A DNA stretch of 64,000 nt from Piscibacillus salipiscarius JCM 13188 (GCF_001311865.1 NZ_BBCD01000001.1:124001-188000), one strand, 5' to 3'. Counted from the first letter of the stretch, positions 23,257 to 34,255 are shown. Numbers and translations: made by a program. The notes: generated by a model from the sequence alone, not told the origin.

Positions 23257-24035
23257 TTACGCGCCTCCTAATACTTGCATTAAGTCCCTCATAGCGGTAA
23301 GCATAAATTCGAATAAATTAGTAATTAAAACAAAAAGAAGCTAAAAAAGATTAACATTACCGCAAAGCTTATTAAGATTTTTAATGGTAACCCAACAACA
23401 AACACATTGACTTGAGGTACAGTTCGAGCAATCATTCCTAAAGAAACGTCGACTAAAAACAACATTCCAACAATCGGAATTGACATTTGAAATGCTATAA
23501 CAAACATTTGACCAAATGTATTTATGATTAACTGCGGAAAAGATGAGCTTGAGATAGAAATTAGATCTGTCATCCCTATAAACTCATAACTGTAATAAAT
23601 CCCATCTAATAATAAATGATGTGCATTGGTTGATACGAGTAATAGCAAAGTAAAAATATAAAAGTATTGACCAACTATTGGACTTTGAATACCAGTCTGT
23701 GGATCAACCACATTTGCAATCGCAAATCCCATTTGGAAATCAATAAATCCTCCAGCAATTTGCACAGCTACAAGAATCATATAAGCGATTAACCCAATCA
23801 TTAATCCGACCGTAATCTCTTTAAGTAATAAAATGATAAAAAATCCATCAAATATCAGGACGGGTATCTCGATAGCAAAGAACATTACCCATGTTAATAA
23901 CACAACAAAGGCAATCCGATGAGTCATTGGTATGGATCGGTAAGAGAAAAATGGAACCATCATGAAAAATCCAGCTAATCTAGCAAATAATAATAAGGCT
24001 CCTGGTAGTCTGGCTAAATCAATTGCATCTATCAT
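23257..24035 (-). CDS. fliR: Flagellar export protein FliR
   Basis: Core membrane subunit of the export gate. Hydrophobic throughout, with the conserved patterns PFFSYRSIP, GFAIANVVDPQTG and VPQVNVFVVGLPLKI. The ATG at 24035 (MIDAIDLARLPG) gives 259 residues, equal to B. subtilis FliR; an upstream TTG is less likely. A slip near 23337 in a run of A/T hides the true end ITNLFEFMLTAMRDLMQVLGG. Stops 2 bases before flhB start. Confidence 0.94.
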
Positions 24036-24036
24036 A

Positions 24037-24304
24037 TCAACCAACCACTCTAGTTAAGTTATTAAAAATTTCAATTGTAAATTCAATCATCTTTTGTAAC
24101 ATCCAAGGACCAAAAAACGATCCCAACAAACACTGCCACGATTTTAGGGATAAAGGCTAATGTTTGCTCTTGAATTTGAGTAGTTGCTTGAAAAATACTA
24201 ACTAATAAACCGACTGCTAATGCTAAAATTAATAATGGCCCGACTACAACTAATATCGTATATACGCCGCTTTCAGCTAACGAGATCACATTGTCTGCAC
24301 TCAT
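24037..24304 (-). CDS. fliQ: Flagellar export protein FliQ
   Basis: Small two-helix export-gate subunit. MSADNVISLAESGVYTILVV starts the first helix and GLLVSIFQATTQIQEQTLAFIPKI the conserved loop and second helix. One T (or two) is missing near 24112, after which the frame reads PWMLQKMIEFTIEIFNNLTRVVG. The span is 89 residues, as in B. subtilis. Its TGA lies 1 base before the fliR ATG. Confidence 0.94.
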
Positions 24305-24319
24305 AATTGTTCCAACTCT

Positions 24320-24987
24320 CTACATATAACTTTCTAATATGGATTGTGTGATTAAGAACCACCCATCAACCATTACAAACAATAATATTTTAAATGGCAA
24401 TGAAATCATAACCGGCGGTAACATCATCATGCCCATAGACATAAGGACACTTGCAACTGCCATATCAATCACAAGAAAAGGAACAAATATCATAAAGCCC
24501 ATTTGAAAGGCCGTCTTAAGTTCACTTATCGCAAAAGCCGGTATCAATGATGTCATTGGAATTTCTTCAAGAGATGAAGGGCGTTCTGCCCCAGAGTAGT
24601 TGAGAAATAACATTAAGTCTTTTTCCCTGGTATGGTCTGCCATAAATTCTTTAAACGGCATACTAGCTCGATCATATGCTTCATCTAATGTAATTTCTTC
24701 ATTAAACAAAGGTTCTAAAGCTTCATCGTAAACCTCCGTAAAAGTAGGAGCCATAATAAAAACGTTAAAAACAATGCTAGTGCAATTAATACTTGATTGG
24801 GCGGCATTTGTTGAGTCGCTAGAGATGTTCTAACAAACCCAAGTACAATAATAATTCTAGTAAAGCTTGTTAATAATATTAATAGACTCGGAGCAAGCGT
24901 TAATATGGTGATTAGAATAAGTAACTGAATAGCTGTCGAAATATTGTTAGGGTCATTTTCTGCAAAGATATTTACAAATTCATTCAT
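24320..24987 (-). CDS. fliP: Flagellar export protein FliP
   Basis: Core export-gate subunit forming the pore with FliQ and FliR. Conserved segments are [28 protein letters not shown] and, in the other frame, [37 protein letters not shown] and VDGWFLI. A slip near 24760 splits the gene; total about 222 residues, the usual size for the Bacillus protein. ATG overlaps the end of fliZ. Confidence 0.95.
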
Positions 24988-25625
24988 CTTTTGACCCCTC
25001 TTTTCGATCTTGGTAACGCTTCATAAGTCGCTCCCTTGTTTGTCTCATTGATTCAAATTGTTTATTGAATTGATTCTTTTGATTTTCTCGTTGATATGGG
25101 TTTGTCGTTTTTTTTCTGAAGAGATTTTAAAACATCTTGAAACGATTTAGTCTCATTGTCTTGATGATTCAAAAGCCCTTGAATGGTCTCCTCATCATCT
25201 ATCTCATTTAATAATTGAACATCTTCACCCACACCAATCAGAAAATATTTATTACCGACTCTGACAATCTGGACTGATTTGTTAGCCCCTAATGACAATC
25301 CGCCTAAATTCTCTAGAGACCTGCTTTGTTGATAAATTCTACTTCTTTTCTGTAAAAATTTTAGTAGGAAGTAAATTAAACCCAAAACAACAATTAAAGC
25401 CATAATCATTTTCAAAAAGTCTAGAAACAATGACCGATCTGATTGAAATTCGGGTTGAGAATTCTCCGGTGATTCAACATTCTCACTTTGATTAGACTCT
25501 TGTTCTTGATTATTAACCAGGTCAGATACGCTTCCATCATCATTTGTTGAAGCTTCAATCGTGATACTGGATTGTCCATGTAGCATAATGCCTATACATA
25601 GAAGAAGTGTGATCAATTTTTTCAT
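24980..25625 (-). CDS. fliZ: Flagellar biosynthesis protein FliZ (FliO family)
   Basis: FliO-type assembly factor for the FliP pore. Signal peptide [25 protein letters not shown], an acidic low-complexity stretch, one membrane helix ([20 protein letters not shown]) and the FliO domain ([31 protein letters not shown]). One A gained or lost near 25105 in a run of A hides a basic C-terminus ending [13 protein letters not shown]. Corrected length about 215 residues. Overlaps fliP by 8 bases. Confidence 0.9.
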
Positions 25626-25645
25626 TAAAATCTACCTTATTCTTT

Positions 25646-26007
25646 CTAATTTAATACTTTTTTAATAGCTTCTAACACTCGTTCAGCTTGGAAAGGCTTT
25701 ACAATAAAATCCTTAGCTCCAGCCTGAATTGCATCAATGACCATTGCTTGTTGTCCCATCGCTGAACACATAATTATTTTCGCATTTGGATCATCAGCTA
25801 CTATTTCCTTTAACGCTGCAATTCCATCTTTTTCTGGCATTGTAATATCCAATGTCACAAGATCAGGTTTAATTCATGGTACTTCTCAACTGCTTGTACA
25901 CCGTCTTCAGCTTCACCAACTACTTCAAAATCATTTTTCTCAAGAATATCTTTAATCATCATTCTCATAAATGCTGCATCATCAACTACTAAAATCTTCT
26001 CTCCCAT
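25646..26007 (-). CDS. cheY: Chemotaxis response regulator CheY
   Basis: Single receiver domain whose phosphorylated form acts on the flagellar switch. N-terminal ILVVDDAAFMRMMI carries the acidic pocket, the phospho-acceptor Asp is in LDITMPEKDG, and the switch residues are in CSAMGQQ and FIVKPFQ. The first 49 residues are out of frame because of a lost base near 25870. Total 120 residues as in B. subtilis. It lies between fliY and fliZ. Confidence 0.95.
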
Positions 26008-26028
26008 TTTTAAATCCCCCTATTTATC

Positions 26029-27167
26029 TTAATTTTTTAGTCGGTCTGATTTATTTAATATGTCTGTAACTCTTACACCAAAGTTTTCATCGATGACTAC
26101 AACTTCACCTTTTGCAATTAATTGATTATTAATTAAAATATCAACGGGCTCTCCCGCTAATTTATCTAGTTCAATAATAGAGCCTGTATTTAACTCTAAT
26201 ATGTCCTTAATAGATTTCCTAGTTCTACCCAATTCAACAGAAACGTTTAGAGGAATATCCATTAATAAATCAAGGTTACGATGCTGAGCTGAACTAACAT
26301 TTTCATTTGTTTCTTCAAAAGATGAAAATTCAGCAGATTCAATCTGCGCACCTTGCTGTTTGATATGACTATGCCCTAATGATTGGGGTTCACGTTTAGG
26401 TTCGTTTAGTTCTTGTGGTTCCTTAGATTCTAAGGACTCTTGTTGTTGGTTAGCAGCTTCTTGTTCTTCATTTGATTTATAAGTTGTTCAACGTAATTTT
26501 TAGCAAAATCTAAAGGCATCATCTGCATAATACTAGAATGAATTAAATTTCCAACTTTAAGTTCAAAGGAAACCTTCACAAAATAATCTTCATTAGGGAC
26601 GTAATCCATGCCCTCCCCCGTCTTCACATCCATTACCACTGTTTTGGGAGGTGAAATATCAATTTTCTTATTAAATACTGATGATAAACTCGTAGCAGCT
26701 GTACCCATCATTTGATTCATAGACTCTTGTACAGCACTTAACTGAAGTTCACCTAATTCCTCATTCGGATTTGTCCCATCCCCACCTAACATTAAATCAG
26801 CAATCACGGCTGCATCATGATTTCTAATAATAAGCAAATTAAGGCCTTCAACACCTGTTGTATAATCTACAATCACTGCTACATGTGGTGTTGGAAACTC
26901 ATCTACCAATTCCTGATTACTTACCAAGTTAACCGTAGGTGTTGTAATTTCAACCTTTTGATTTAATATTGTAGATAAAGTTGTAGCAGAACTACCAAAA
27001 GAAATATTACCCAGTTCACCTATAGCATCCACTTCCATAGTTGATAGGGCATCTTCTAATGGGGGACGGTTGTTCGAATTGGCTTGACTATCATTTTGTT
27101 CACTTGAGTTCTGCCCATTTAATAGAGCATCTATTTCTTCTTGGGATAACATATCATCATGACTCAT
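26029..27167 (-). CDS. fliY: Flagellar switch protein/CheY-P phosphatase FliY
   Basis: Switch-complex protein replacing FliN in Bacillus. N-terminal FliM-like peptide [13 protein letters not shown], CheC-like phosphatase helices ([19 protein letters not shown] and the [19 protein letters not shown] pair), a glutamine/glutamate-rich linker, and a C-terminal FliN domain ([23 protein letters not shown]). A missing A near 26470 splits it. Span about 379 residues, as in the family. The ATG at 27167 overlaps the fliM end by 11 bases. Confidence 0.95.
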
Positions 27168-28156
27168 TATCTTCCCCCCTATATTCTTCAATAACTTGTA
27201 CAGCTAATTGTTTATTCTTCTTACCAGGCTGCACATAAAATTTCGGTTCATCATTTGCTGTTAAGGTGAGTGGATCCTGAATCTTATTGTCAAGGACGAT
27301 GACATCATCTTGACTAAGATTAAGGAACTCCTCTATCGAAATAGTAGATTGACCTAACAAAACTTTTGCATCCACTTCTACTTTTTTAATGTTTTGACTT
27401 AATAGGTTATATTGTTCAGTATCTATTTCCTTAACATTTTCCTCCATCCAATAATGCATGGATAATTTAGAAATGATCGGCTCAAGAACAATGTGTGGTA
27501 AACAAATATTAATCATCCCGGTTGAATCACCAACCGTCGTGTTTAATGTAATCACGACAACTGTTTCATTTGGAGAAACTAATTGAACGAATTGTGGGTT
27601 CACTTCTAACTCTTCTAATTCAACTTCTATATCTATCATAGAAGCCCATGCTTCTTCGAGTTGCCCCATCGATTGTTCGAATGTCCTTTTCATAATCAAG
27701 GTCTCAATTTCAGTTAAGTTCTCAACTTTATTCACTCCAGACCCTTTACCACCGAGCATTCGGTCTAGAACAGCGTAGGCAATATTAGGGTTCATTTCAA
27801 AAACAATTCGCCCTTCTTAAGGGGAGACTGAAAAAATGTTCAAAATTGTCTTTTGAGGTACAGAGCGAATAAATTCTTCATATGGAATTTGCTCAACAGA
27901 AGCTAATTCAACATCCACATAAGTTCTTAACTGTGCAGATAAGTACGTCGTTAGAAGTCTAGCAAAATTCTCATGAATTCTTGACAGACCTCTCACTTGA
28001 TCTTTAGAAAACCGTAAAGCCCGTTTAAAATCATAGACTTTAACTTTTTTCTGTTCTTGTTGATCTTCTTTTAATTCGTTTGCATCCATCTCCCCCACTC
28101 GAAATAGCGGAAAGTAAGGAATCAATTTCATTTTGGGATAAAACTTCTTCTGACAT
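27157..28156 (-). CDS. fliM: Flagellar motor switch protein FliM
   Basis: C-ring protein that binds CheY-P. N-terminal CheY-binding peptide MSEEVLSQNEIDSLLSAI appears after removing an extra G near 28099, then the CheC-like middle (FKRALRFSKDQVRGLSRIHENFARLL, NPNIAYAVLDRMLGGKG) and a C-terminal FliN-like domain (VDAKVLLGQSTISIEEFLNL). Second slip, a missing T, near 27815. Span about 333 residues, the usual length. Confidence 0.95.
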
Positions 28157-28194
28157 GAATTCACCTCCATTACTTGGAGTGAGTTAACATAACT

Positions 28195-28617
28195 CTACTG
28201 CAGTACTTTCTCAATAACATATACATCGGTCACTAATCCATCATCTAGTAACTCATTCAACTTTAATTTAATTGATTCTTCAATTTGGTCTAAACCAGTG
28301 CGAAAATCAACAGACTCTCGTACAGTAAGAGTTTTAATAATGGCATTATTTAACTGGAATCCTTCGCCTTTTTTTAAATAATTTAATGCTTCTTCTTGAT
28401 CCGTTATAATACGAAACTTAATTTTAACAAAGGATCCATCCATTAAATCTGTTGTGATTTCTTCGGTGACTAATGAGTTTTCAAGTTGATCATCGATTGT
28501 TGGTTCACTTGCTTCACTAGTCGTATTGTCAATATAAAGTAAAACCACTATTGTAATCACACCAATTAGTGTTAAAGATACTAGACTAGTTAACATAATT
28601 TTGACAGGCTTACTCAT
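28195..28617 (-). CDS. fliL: Flagellar basal-body-associated protein FliL
   Basis: Single-pass membrane protein that supports stator function. Intact: MSKPVKIMLTSLVSLTLIGVI membrane helix, then a periplasm-side domain ending LLDDGLVTDVYVIEKVLQ. Taking the ATG at 28617 gives 140 residues, equal to B. subtilis FliL. The start overlaps the swrD end by 8 bases. Confidence 0.94.
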   Translation of the reverse strand: MSKPVKIMLTSLVSLTLIGVITIVVLLYIDNTTSEASEPTIDDQLENSLVTEEITTDLMDGSFVKIKFRIITDQEEALNYLKKGEGFQLNNAIIKTLTVRESVDFRTGLDQIEESIKLKLNELLDDGLVTDVYVIEKVLQ

Positions 28618-28829
28618 CCTCAATCACTTCTTTCTGAGTCAATTTTATAAGTCCTATTTGTTGATAGTAATTCGTGATTGATTGTATTAAATCAGAAACT
28701 GGTTCTTTTACAAAATGTTTCTTACCATTTGATAACGTAATTGTTGTATCTGGTAATGACTCAATTTTTTTCTATAAACAATGCATTTAAAATAAATGAT
28801 TGGCCATTTAATCTTGTAACTTCAATCAT
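28610..28829 (-). CDS. swrD: Swarming motility protein SwrD (FlbD family)
   Basis: Small FlbD/SwrD protein; in B. subtilis SwrD raises flagellar torque. Starts MIEVTRLNGQSFILNALFIEKIE, continues LPDTTITLSNGKKHFVKEPV and ends KEVIEDE, 72 residues. An extra A in the run near 28775 truncates the direct reading after 19 codons, which is why it escapes simple gene finding. Lies between flgE and fliL, its usual place. Confidence 0.9.
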
Positions 28830-28869
28830 ATTTAGGTTAGGGGACTAAATTTAGCCCCCTTCCTCCTTA

Positions 28870-29766
28870 CTATCGTTTTAGGTTAACTAACTCTTGTAAA
28901 ATTTCATCAGATGTTGTGATGACTCGTGTATTTGCTTGGAAACCACGCTGAGCGGTAATCATTTCTGTAAATTCTTCGGATAAATCAACGTTAGACATTT
29001 CTAATGACCCTGCAAAGATTCCGCCAACACCATTAGTTTGTGGTGTGTACAAGTCAGCTACATCATTAAAATCTGCACCGTCAGTAACAACTCCTGCGTT
29101 ACCAGTAAGTTTATAAAGATTTCCTCCGGCCTTTTGTAAACCTTCAGGGTTAGAGAATTTAGCTAACCGGATTTCGCCTGCTGTCACACGATTACCATTC
29201 TCATCAATAAAGTCAACATTTCCATTACCACCAATACTAAAGCTTTGAGCCGTTTCTGGAATTTGAATACGACTTGCTACTTCATTTCCAGCATCACCAG
29301 TTGAACCTACTAAATATTGACCACTAGCGTTAACAATATATCCATCATTATCTAAGTAGAAATTCCCAGCTCTTGTAAAACTAATATTGTCTTGATCTAA
29401 TTGAATAGTGTCCGCGTCTCCGTTAGCCAATTTTTCAGCAACAACAAACATCCCATCACCTTCAATTGATAAATCTAGAGGTCTGTTTGTCATTTGACGG
29501 TTCCCCTGCGTGTGAATGTTATCAATTGTTCCAGTTGATGAACCTAACCCCACTTGCATTGGATTTTGTCCACCTCTTACAGGACCTCCATCCGCATTCA
29601 CTGGAGCTGTTGCTCCTTGCATGGTTTGACTCATTAAATCTGAAAACGTTAAACGCCCTTTTTTAAAACCGAACGTATTAACATTCGCTATATTATTTGA
29701 AACAACATCTAATTTTGTTTGAAAACTTTTCATACCTGAGATTCCTGTGTACATTGAACGTAACAT
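28870..29766 (-). CDS. flgE: Flagellar hook protein FlgE (FlgG-like)
   Basis: Forms the hook joining rod and filament. Intact, 298 residues: D0 N-terminal segment MLRSMYTGISGMKSFQTKLDVVSNNIANVNTFGFKK, an insert rich in G, N and D, and the D0 C-terminal helix MSNVDLSEEFTEMITAQRGFQANTRVITTSDEILQELV. B. subtilis names this protein FlgE (older name FlgG); this one is somewhat longer than its 264 residues, the extra being in the surface domain. Strong GGGAGGAGAGG upstream. Confidence 0.93.
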   Translation of the reverse strand: MLRSMYTGISGMKSFQTKLDVVSNNIANVNTFGFKKGRLTFSDLMSQTMQGATAPVNADGGPVRGGQNPMQVGLGSSTGTIDNIHTQGNRQMTNRPLDLSIEGDGMFVVAEKLANGDADTIQLDQDNISFTRAGNFYLDNDGYIVNASGQYLVGSTGDAGNEVASRIQIPETAQSFSIGGNGNVDFIDENGNRVTAGEIRLAKFSNPEGLQKAGGNLYKLTGNAGVVTDGADFNDVADLYTPQTNGVGGIFAGSLEMSNVDLSEEFTEMITAQRGFQANTRVITTSDEILQELVNLKR

Positions 29767-29814
29767 AAAACCTCTCCTCCCATAATTTTTAAAATGTTTA
29801 GTGTCACTTCAGTC

Positions 29815-29851
29815 GGTCCGTAACACTTAGGCTTCCTTACGGTCCAGCCTA
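29815..29851 (-). repeat. Two interleaved hairpin stems before flgE
   Basis: On the minus strand UAGGCU (29851-29846) can pair with AGCCUA (29833-29828), and GGACCGUAA (29845-29837) with UUACGGACC (29823-29815; one A-A mismatch). The two stems interleave, so they are either alternatives or a pseudoknot. The element begins at the stop codon of the upstream flagellar gene. Confidence 0.5.
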
Positions 29852-30223
29852 ATCTGGTATAACAATGGTGCCGTTAATATTTGTTACAACATCTGCTTGT
29901 TGTCGGTCCATTGCTGTTATAATCGTGTGGTTTTTATTACTAGCAATTAAAATTGCATCTTTAAGTATGACAGCTGAATCTGTCACGCCTTTCTTTTCAG
30001 CTTCTTTCATCTTTTCACTGATCATGTCCCATTTTTGTTCAGTAATCTGTATATTTCGTTCATCTAATCTCTTTTGAGCATGTTTACTAACCGTAACTTT
30101 TTCTTTAGTAGCATGATGTAGAGCATCTTTAAACGATACCTGTCCAGATTTATCAGGTCTTTTACTTGTCGGTGGTTGTAATGGTAATGTCTGATGATGT
30201 ATTGGGTTTATTTTATATGACAT
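29849..30223 (-). CDS. Flagellar operon protein, TIGR02530-type
   Basis: Intact 124-residue protein between flgD and flgE. N-terminal part is disordered; the C-terminal two thirds has the family pattern SKHAQKRLDERNIQIT, GVTDSAVILKDAILIASNKNHTIITAMDR and INGTIVIPD. Proteins of this type occur in flagellar operons of Bacillota; the function is not established, though a link to hook assembly is suggested by position. Abuts flgD without a gap. Confidence 0.85.
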   Translation of the reverse strand: MSYKINPIHHQTLPLQPPTSKRPDKSGQVSFKDALHHATKEKVTVSKHAQKRLDERNIQITEQKWDMISEKMKEAEKKGVTDSAVILKDAILIASNKNHTIITAMDRQQADVVTNINGTIVIPD

Positions 30224-30667
30224 TTAAACCACCTCTTCCTCATTCATAGATGATTCAATTTGATAAACTTGTGCCGCACTGATTGTCTGCCCATTATTTA
30301 AGGATAATAGGATTTCATTTCCTTCCCTTTTCACGGATTCAACAGTTGCCGTTAATTCCTTTATTTCTTCCCCTTCTCTTGTCTGATAACTAACTTCTTT
30401 ATCAATTAAGTTTGAGAACTGCAAGAAATTTTGACTGATTTGTTGATTAACAAAGCTTTCAAAACCGCTTGACATGTTTGTCATCTGTTCTAGCTGTGAA
30501 AATGAAGCCATTTGCGCGACAAAGTCTTGATCTTTCATTGGATCTAATGGGTCTTGATTTGTTAACTGGGTCATTAAAATTTTTAAGAAGGCATCTTTAT
30601 CTAAATTAGCATTACCTTCTCTTGTTTGATTTTGACTATTTAAATAAAGTGACGAATCGACTTTCAT
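30224..30667 (-). CDS. flgD: Flagellar hook capping protein FlgD
   Basis: Hook-cap scaffold. The diagnostic N-terminal segment [40 protein letters not shown] is present. At 147 residues it is the short Bacillus form (YlxG), lacking the extended C-terminal FlgD domains of enteric bacteria; what remains is a small SH3-like region ([24 protein letters not shown]). Reads intact, 2 bases after fliK. Confidence 0.93.
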   Translation of the reverse strand: MKVDSSLYLNSQNQTREGNANLDKDAFLKILMTQLTNQDPLDPMKDQDFVAQMASFSQLEQMTNMSSGFESFVNQQISQNFLQFSNLIDKEVSYQTREGEEIKELTATVESVKREGNEILLSLNNGQTISAAQVYQIESSMNEEEVV

Positions 30668-30669
30668 CC

Positions 30670-31894
30670 TTACACCTCCTCTTCGAATAATAAATCTTTA
30701 AATGACTTTCCAGATTGTTCATCATTGGCATGACTATGTTCTTGTTCATCATGATCAGAACCTTGCTGTTTAGATGACTGTTCTTCTTGACCAAACAACT
30801 GTTGCTCGTCTGATGATAATGACTCCGCTTGTCGCTCAACAACGACTTGGTTAGGTGAAAACAGATGCCTCAATTGCTGCATATTTCCTTCTATCATCTC
30901 TTTTGCAACCTGTGTAGATACAGTAATTTTCACAGCCATTTGTCCATCAATTTGAGTAAATTTGAGTGACATATCCCCTAAATTAGCTGGCTTTAGCTGG
31001 ATGGATAATTGTTTTTGACCACCTAACTGACTAAAACGTGTTTGTTGAATCATTTTCTGAAGTTGTTCAATCAATTGTTGTTGCGGCTGACTAGTTGTTG
31101 ATTGTGATTGCCTCGATAAATGAATCACTAGTTGTTCTTGTTTAGACACAGCTGGTTGGTCGGCTAATGTAACTTTTCCACTATCTACTTGTTGAATTGA
31201 TTGGCGCGGTAACTGTAATTTGTATTCTTGAAAACTATTTGACTGTTCTAGTAGATTTTTTACTGCTTTAACCAACTGACTCGAAACTTGATGTTGCGTC
31301 TGTTGCTTACTTTCTTTTCCAGAAACCTGATTGACAAAGTTTAGCCCATTTTGTCATCCAATCTTTAGGTAAATTAATTTTAGAATTTTGCTGCATTGTC
31401 TGACCTTGGGTCACAGCTTCACTTAACTGAATTATTTTAGCCAATAGATTTGTTTCTTTATCGTTAGCAGGTTGATGTAACAAACTTAACTGGCCATTTA
31501 AAGAAGCTTGATTCTGCTGTTTAAATATAACCATTCCGATTAACTCTAAGGCTTGATTCTTATTCATCATGGTTTGATCTTGAATCAAAGTTAAAAGTTG
31601 TTCTTCAAAACCTTCCCCTAATAATTGATTTAGCTGTTTTAGTGAGTCTATAAGTTCATTAGAGTTGCCTTCAATTGTAGAAAGGTCACCCGACATTAAC
31701 TTTTGATATAAGCCCCTCAATGCTTTGTTAAAAGATTCCATAGCTTCAGTTAATAGCTTATTAGAACTCTCACTAGTTAAATGTTGAGACATTAAATCTT
31801 TAAACCCTTGCCCTTGAAGTTTGCCTGTGATTTCTGATGTCAATACTTGAGGTGCACGATTAACTTGAGTGACCATGTTCATCATCATTTCCAT
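30670..31894 (-). CDS. fliK: Flagellar hook-length control protein FliK
   Basis: Secreted ruler that triggers FlhB switching. Glutamine-rich, low-complexity N-terminal half, and a C-terminal FliK domain ([30 protein letters not shown], then [14 protein letters not shown]), ending in a disordered acidic tail. A slip near 31340 separates the halves; the join reads [21 protein letters not shown]. About 408 residues. Start at 31894 follows AAAGGGGGTGG. Confidence 0.9.
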
Positions 31895-31927
31895 TTTTCC
31901 ACCCCCTTTCAAAGGGAAGTAAATTAT

Positions 31928-32484
31928 TTACTGATTCATCAACAAATTAGTAAATGATGCCGCATTTTCTGGGTTCATTTCACTCATAATTGTACCTCTT
32001 GCTTCATCAGGTAACTGAGATAAAATACGAACAGCATTCCCTTCGTTCATCTGAACAATAATGTCAGCTGCGTTACTTGCTTCCATCTCAACGAATGAAT
32101 TCGTTAACTTCTTGATTTCTTCACCTTGATCAACCTGTTTTGTTTCTAGATTTTTCATCTCTTGTTTAAACTCTTCAATTCGCTTTTCTAGTTGCTGAAT
32201 TTCTTGATCACGCGTTTTATTTGACTCTCTAAGTCAGCTATTTTTTGATCTCTATCTTTTAAAGTAGATTCATAGTGTTCTAATTCACGCTCTTCTTGTT
32301 TCTCTGTATCGGCAGAAATAAATGGAAGTTGATTTCCAAGCTCTTTAGCTTTATCCATTACATCAACCCCAGCTACACTAGAAATGATAAACCCAATAAT
32401 GATAGCAAAGATAATCGGCACCATAATAACCATAAAAATCCATTGAAATTTATTCGATTGTTTTGTTTCCTGCTTTACTGACAT
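31928..32484 (-). CDS. ylxF: YlxF, MotE-like flagellar operon protein
   Basis: Membrane-anchored protein with an MgtE-N-like C-terminal domain, always beside fliJ/fliK in Bacilli. One N-terminal helix (FQWIFMVIMVPIIFAIIIGFII), a long coiled coil (TEKQEERELEHYES onward) and the domain FVEMEASNAADIIVQMNEGNAVRILSQLPDEARGTIMSEM. A missing A near 32213 splits coil and domain. The ATG at 32484 is chosen because GGGTGAT precedes it; ATG at 32496 is possible. Role in B. subtilis is unknown. Confidence 0.85.
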
Positions 32485-32488
32485 ATCA

Positions 32489-32944
32489 TCACCCATTTAA
32501 CCTAACGTACTGCTGAACGGAGATTTCATCAAGCTGTTGATTTTCTTCACTCTTAAGACGCTGTTTAATATCCATGACTCGTCTTTCTTTTACTTTCTCT
32601 AGCTTTTTAAATTCAAAGTGAGCTTTTGTACGCTTTTCTTCCTTATCATTTAGATTCACCCTAGCTTGATGAACTTTAGCTTGTAGTTCATTTTCTTGTT
32701 GTTTTAATCGTTCTAATTGTTCATGAGTGTTAACAAGTTCAAAAGCTTTCACACGTGTTTTCATACTGCTATTAAGCTTAGTTTCTATTTGCTCCTTAGC
32801 TTTTAGAATGCTGAACAAACGTTGACCAACATCTTCAAAATAATCCATAGCTAACTGGTATTGAACTTGTGATTCGTTAAAATGCCTTTCTTTTAACTCC
32901 ATAATCTTTTCGATCGATTTTAATTGATTATTCACCTTTAACAC
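32489..32944 (-). CDS. fliJ: Flagellar export chaperone FliJ
   Basis: Coiled-coil rod of the export ATPase complex, engaging FlhA. 151 residues, almost wholly helical and charged (IEKIMELKERHFNESQVQYQLAMDYFED). No ATG start exists; GTG at 32944 or a GTG 3 codons later is used, both inside the end of fliI, so initiation probably depends on coupling to fliI translation. Intact in one frame. Confidence 0.88.
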   Translation of the reverse strand: MLKVNNQLKSIEKIMELKERHFNESQVQYQLAMDYFEDVGQRLFSILKAKEQIETKLNSSMKTRVKAFELVNTHEQLERLKQQENELQAKVHQARVNLNDKEEKRTKAHFEFKKLEKVKERRVMDIKQRLKSEENQQLDEISVQQYVRLNG

Positions 32945-34254
32945 CCACTAAATCTAGTAATTGTTGAATGGAATCATTAAAAGTTGATGATTGGTTCATA
33001 GATTGATAAAGATACTCCATAATCATAGGCTGATAATAAACAGCTTCATCAATATGGCTAGATGCCCCCTTTTGATAGGCTCCAATCTGAATTAATTCTT
33101 TATTCTCTTCATAAATGGCCAACCAATTTCTAAGCTTTTGACTGGCTTCAAGATGTTCAGGAGCTACAATCTTCTGCATTAAACGGCTAACAGATTTTAG
33201 AACGTTAATTGCTGGGAATTGTCCTTTTTCAGCTAAGGTTCGATCTAAAACAAAATGTCCGTCTAATAATCCACGAACTGCATCAGCAATTGGCTCATCC
33301 ATATCATCACCATCAACTAATACGGTATAAAACGCTGTTATACTTCCTATTTGATCAGTACCTGTTCGTTCAACTAATTGAGGTAACATAGCAAAAACAC
33401 TTGGCGTATAACCTTTGGTTGTCGGTGGCTCGCCGCTAGCAAGTCCAACTTCCCGCTGAGCCATGGCAACTCTCGTTAGTGAATCCATCATCAAATTAAC
33501 GTGATATCCTTGTTCTCGGAAATACTCACTAACTGCAGTTGCAGTATAAGCACCTTTAATGCGTTGTAATGCCGGCTGATCAGAAGTTGCTACAACCACA
33601 ATTGATTTCTTCAAGCCTTCTTCACCTAGTTCATGTTCAATAAACTCCCTTACCTCACGACCACGCTCACCTAGAAGAGCAAAAACATTAATGTCTGCAT
33701 CACTATTACGAGCTAACATACCAAGTAGAGTACTTTTCCCGACACCGCTTCCTGCAAAAATCCCAACACGTTGCCCCCTGCCAACCGTCAAGCAACTATC
33801 AATTGCTTTAATTCCTGTTGTTAATGTTTCCGAAATAGGTGGACGCTTCATTGGATTAGGTGGTTCTCGGTCGGTTGAATACTCATCCAGCGGATAATCG
33901 ATAGATTGATCTTCATCTATGATTGGTTCACCTAATCCATTTAGTACCTGACCGATAAGTTTTTCACTCATATTTACCGTTAATGGTTTATAAGTTGATT
34001 CGACTAAGCTACCCGGACCTATTTGGTTCGTTTTTTCATAAGGCATAAGAAGTACATGCTCATCTTGAAATCCTACGACCTCAGCTTTTAATGTCTTTTT
34101 GCTCTTCTTCTGATGAATGAAACAAACGTCTCCGATGTTAACTTCTGGCCCTTTAGATTCGATTAATAAACCTACATTCCGGTACACTTTACCATAGCGT
34201 TTTTTTAAAATCTTGATTTTCAATGGATTGAATAACTTCGTTAGTGTTAAGCAA
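32928..34254 (-). CDS. fliI: Flagellar export ATPase FliI
   Basis: F1-like ATPase of flagellar export. Walker A GIFAGSGVGKSTLLG near residue 170, ALLGERGREVREFIE, Walker B VNLMMDSLTRVAMAQRE and the SGEPPTTKGYTPSVFA region are all seen. An extra A near 34210 hides the N-terminus, which reads NTNEVIQSIENQDFKKRYGKV from a TTG start at 34254; GGGG lies 9 bases upstream. About 442 residues, family length. Confidence 0.94.
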
Positions 34255-34255
34255 G

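Noticed and set aside
13981-25625. Fragmented flagellar and chemotaxis frames as evidence of a decaying, non-motile strain
   Set aside because: Essential genes outside the operon are broken in the same way and at the same kind of homopolymer site, and corrected lengths match the families, so sequence error explains it better.
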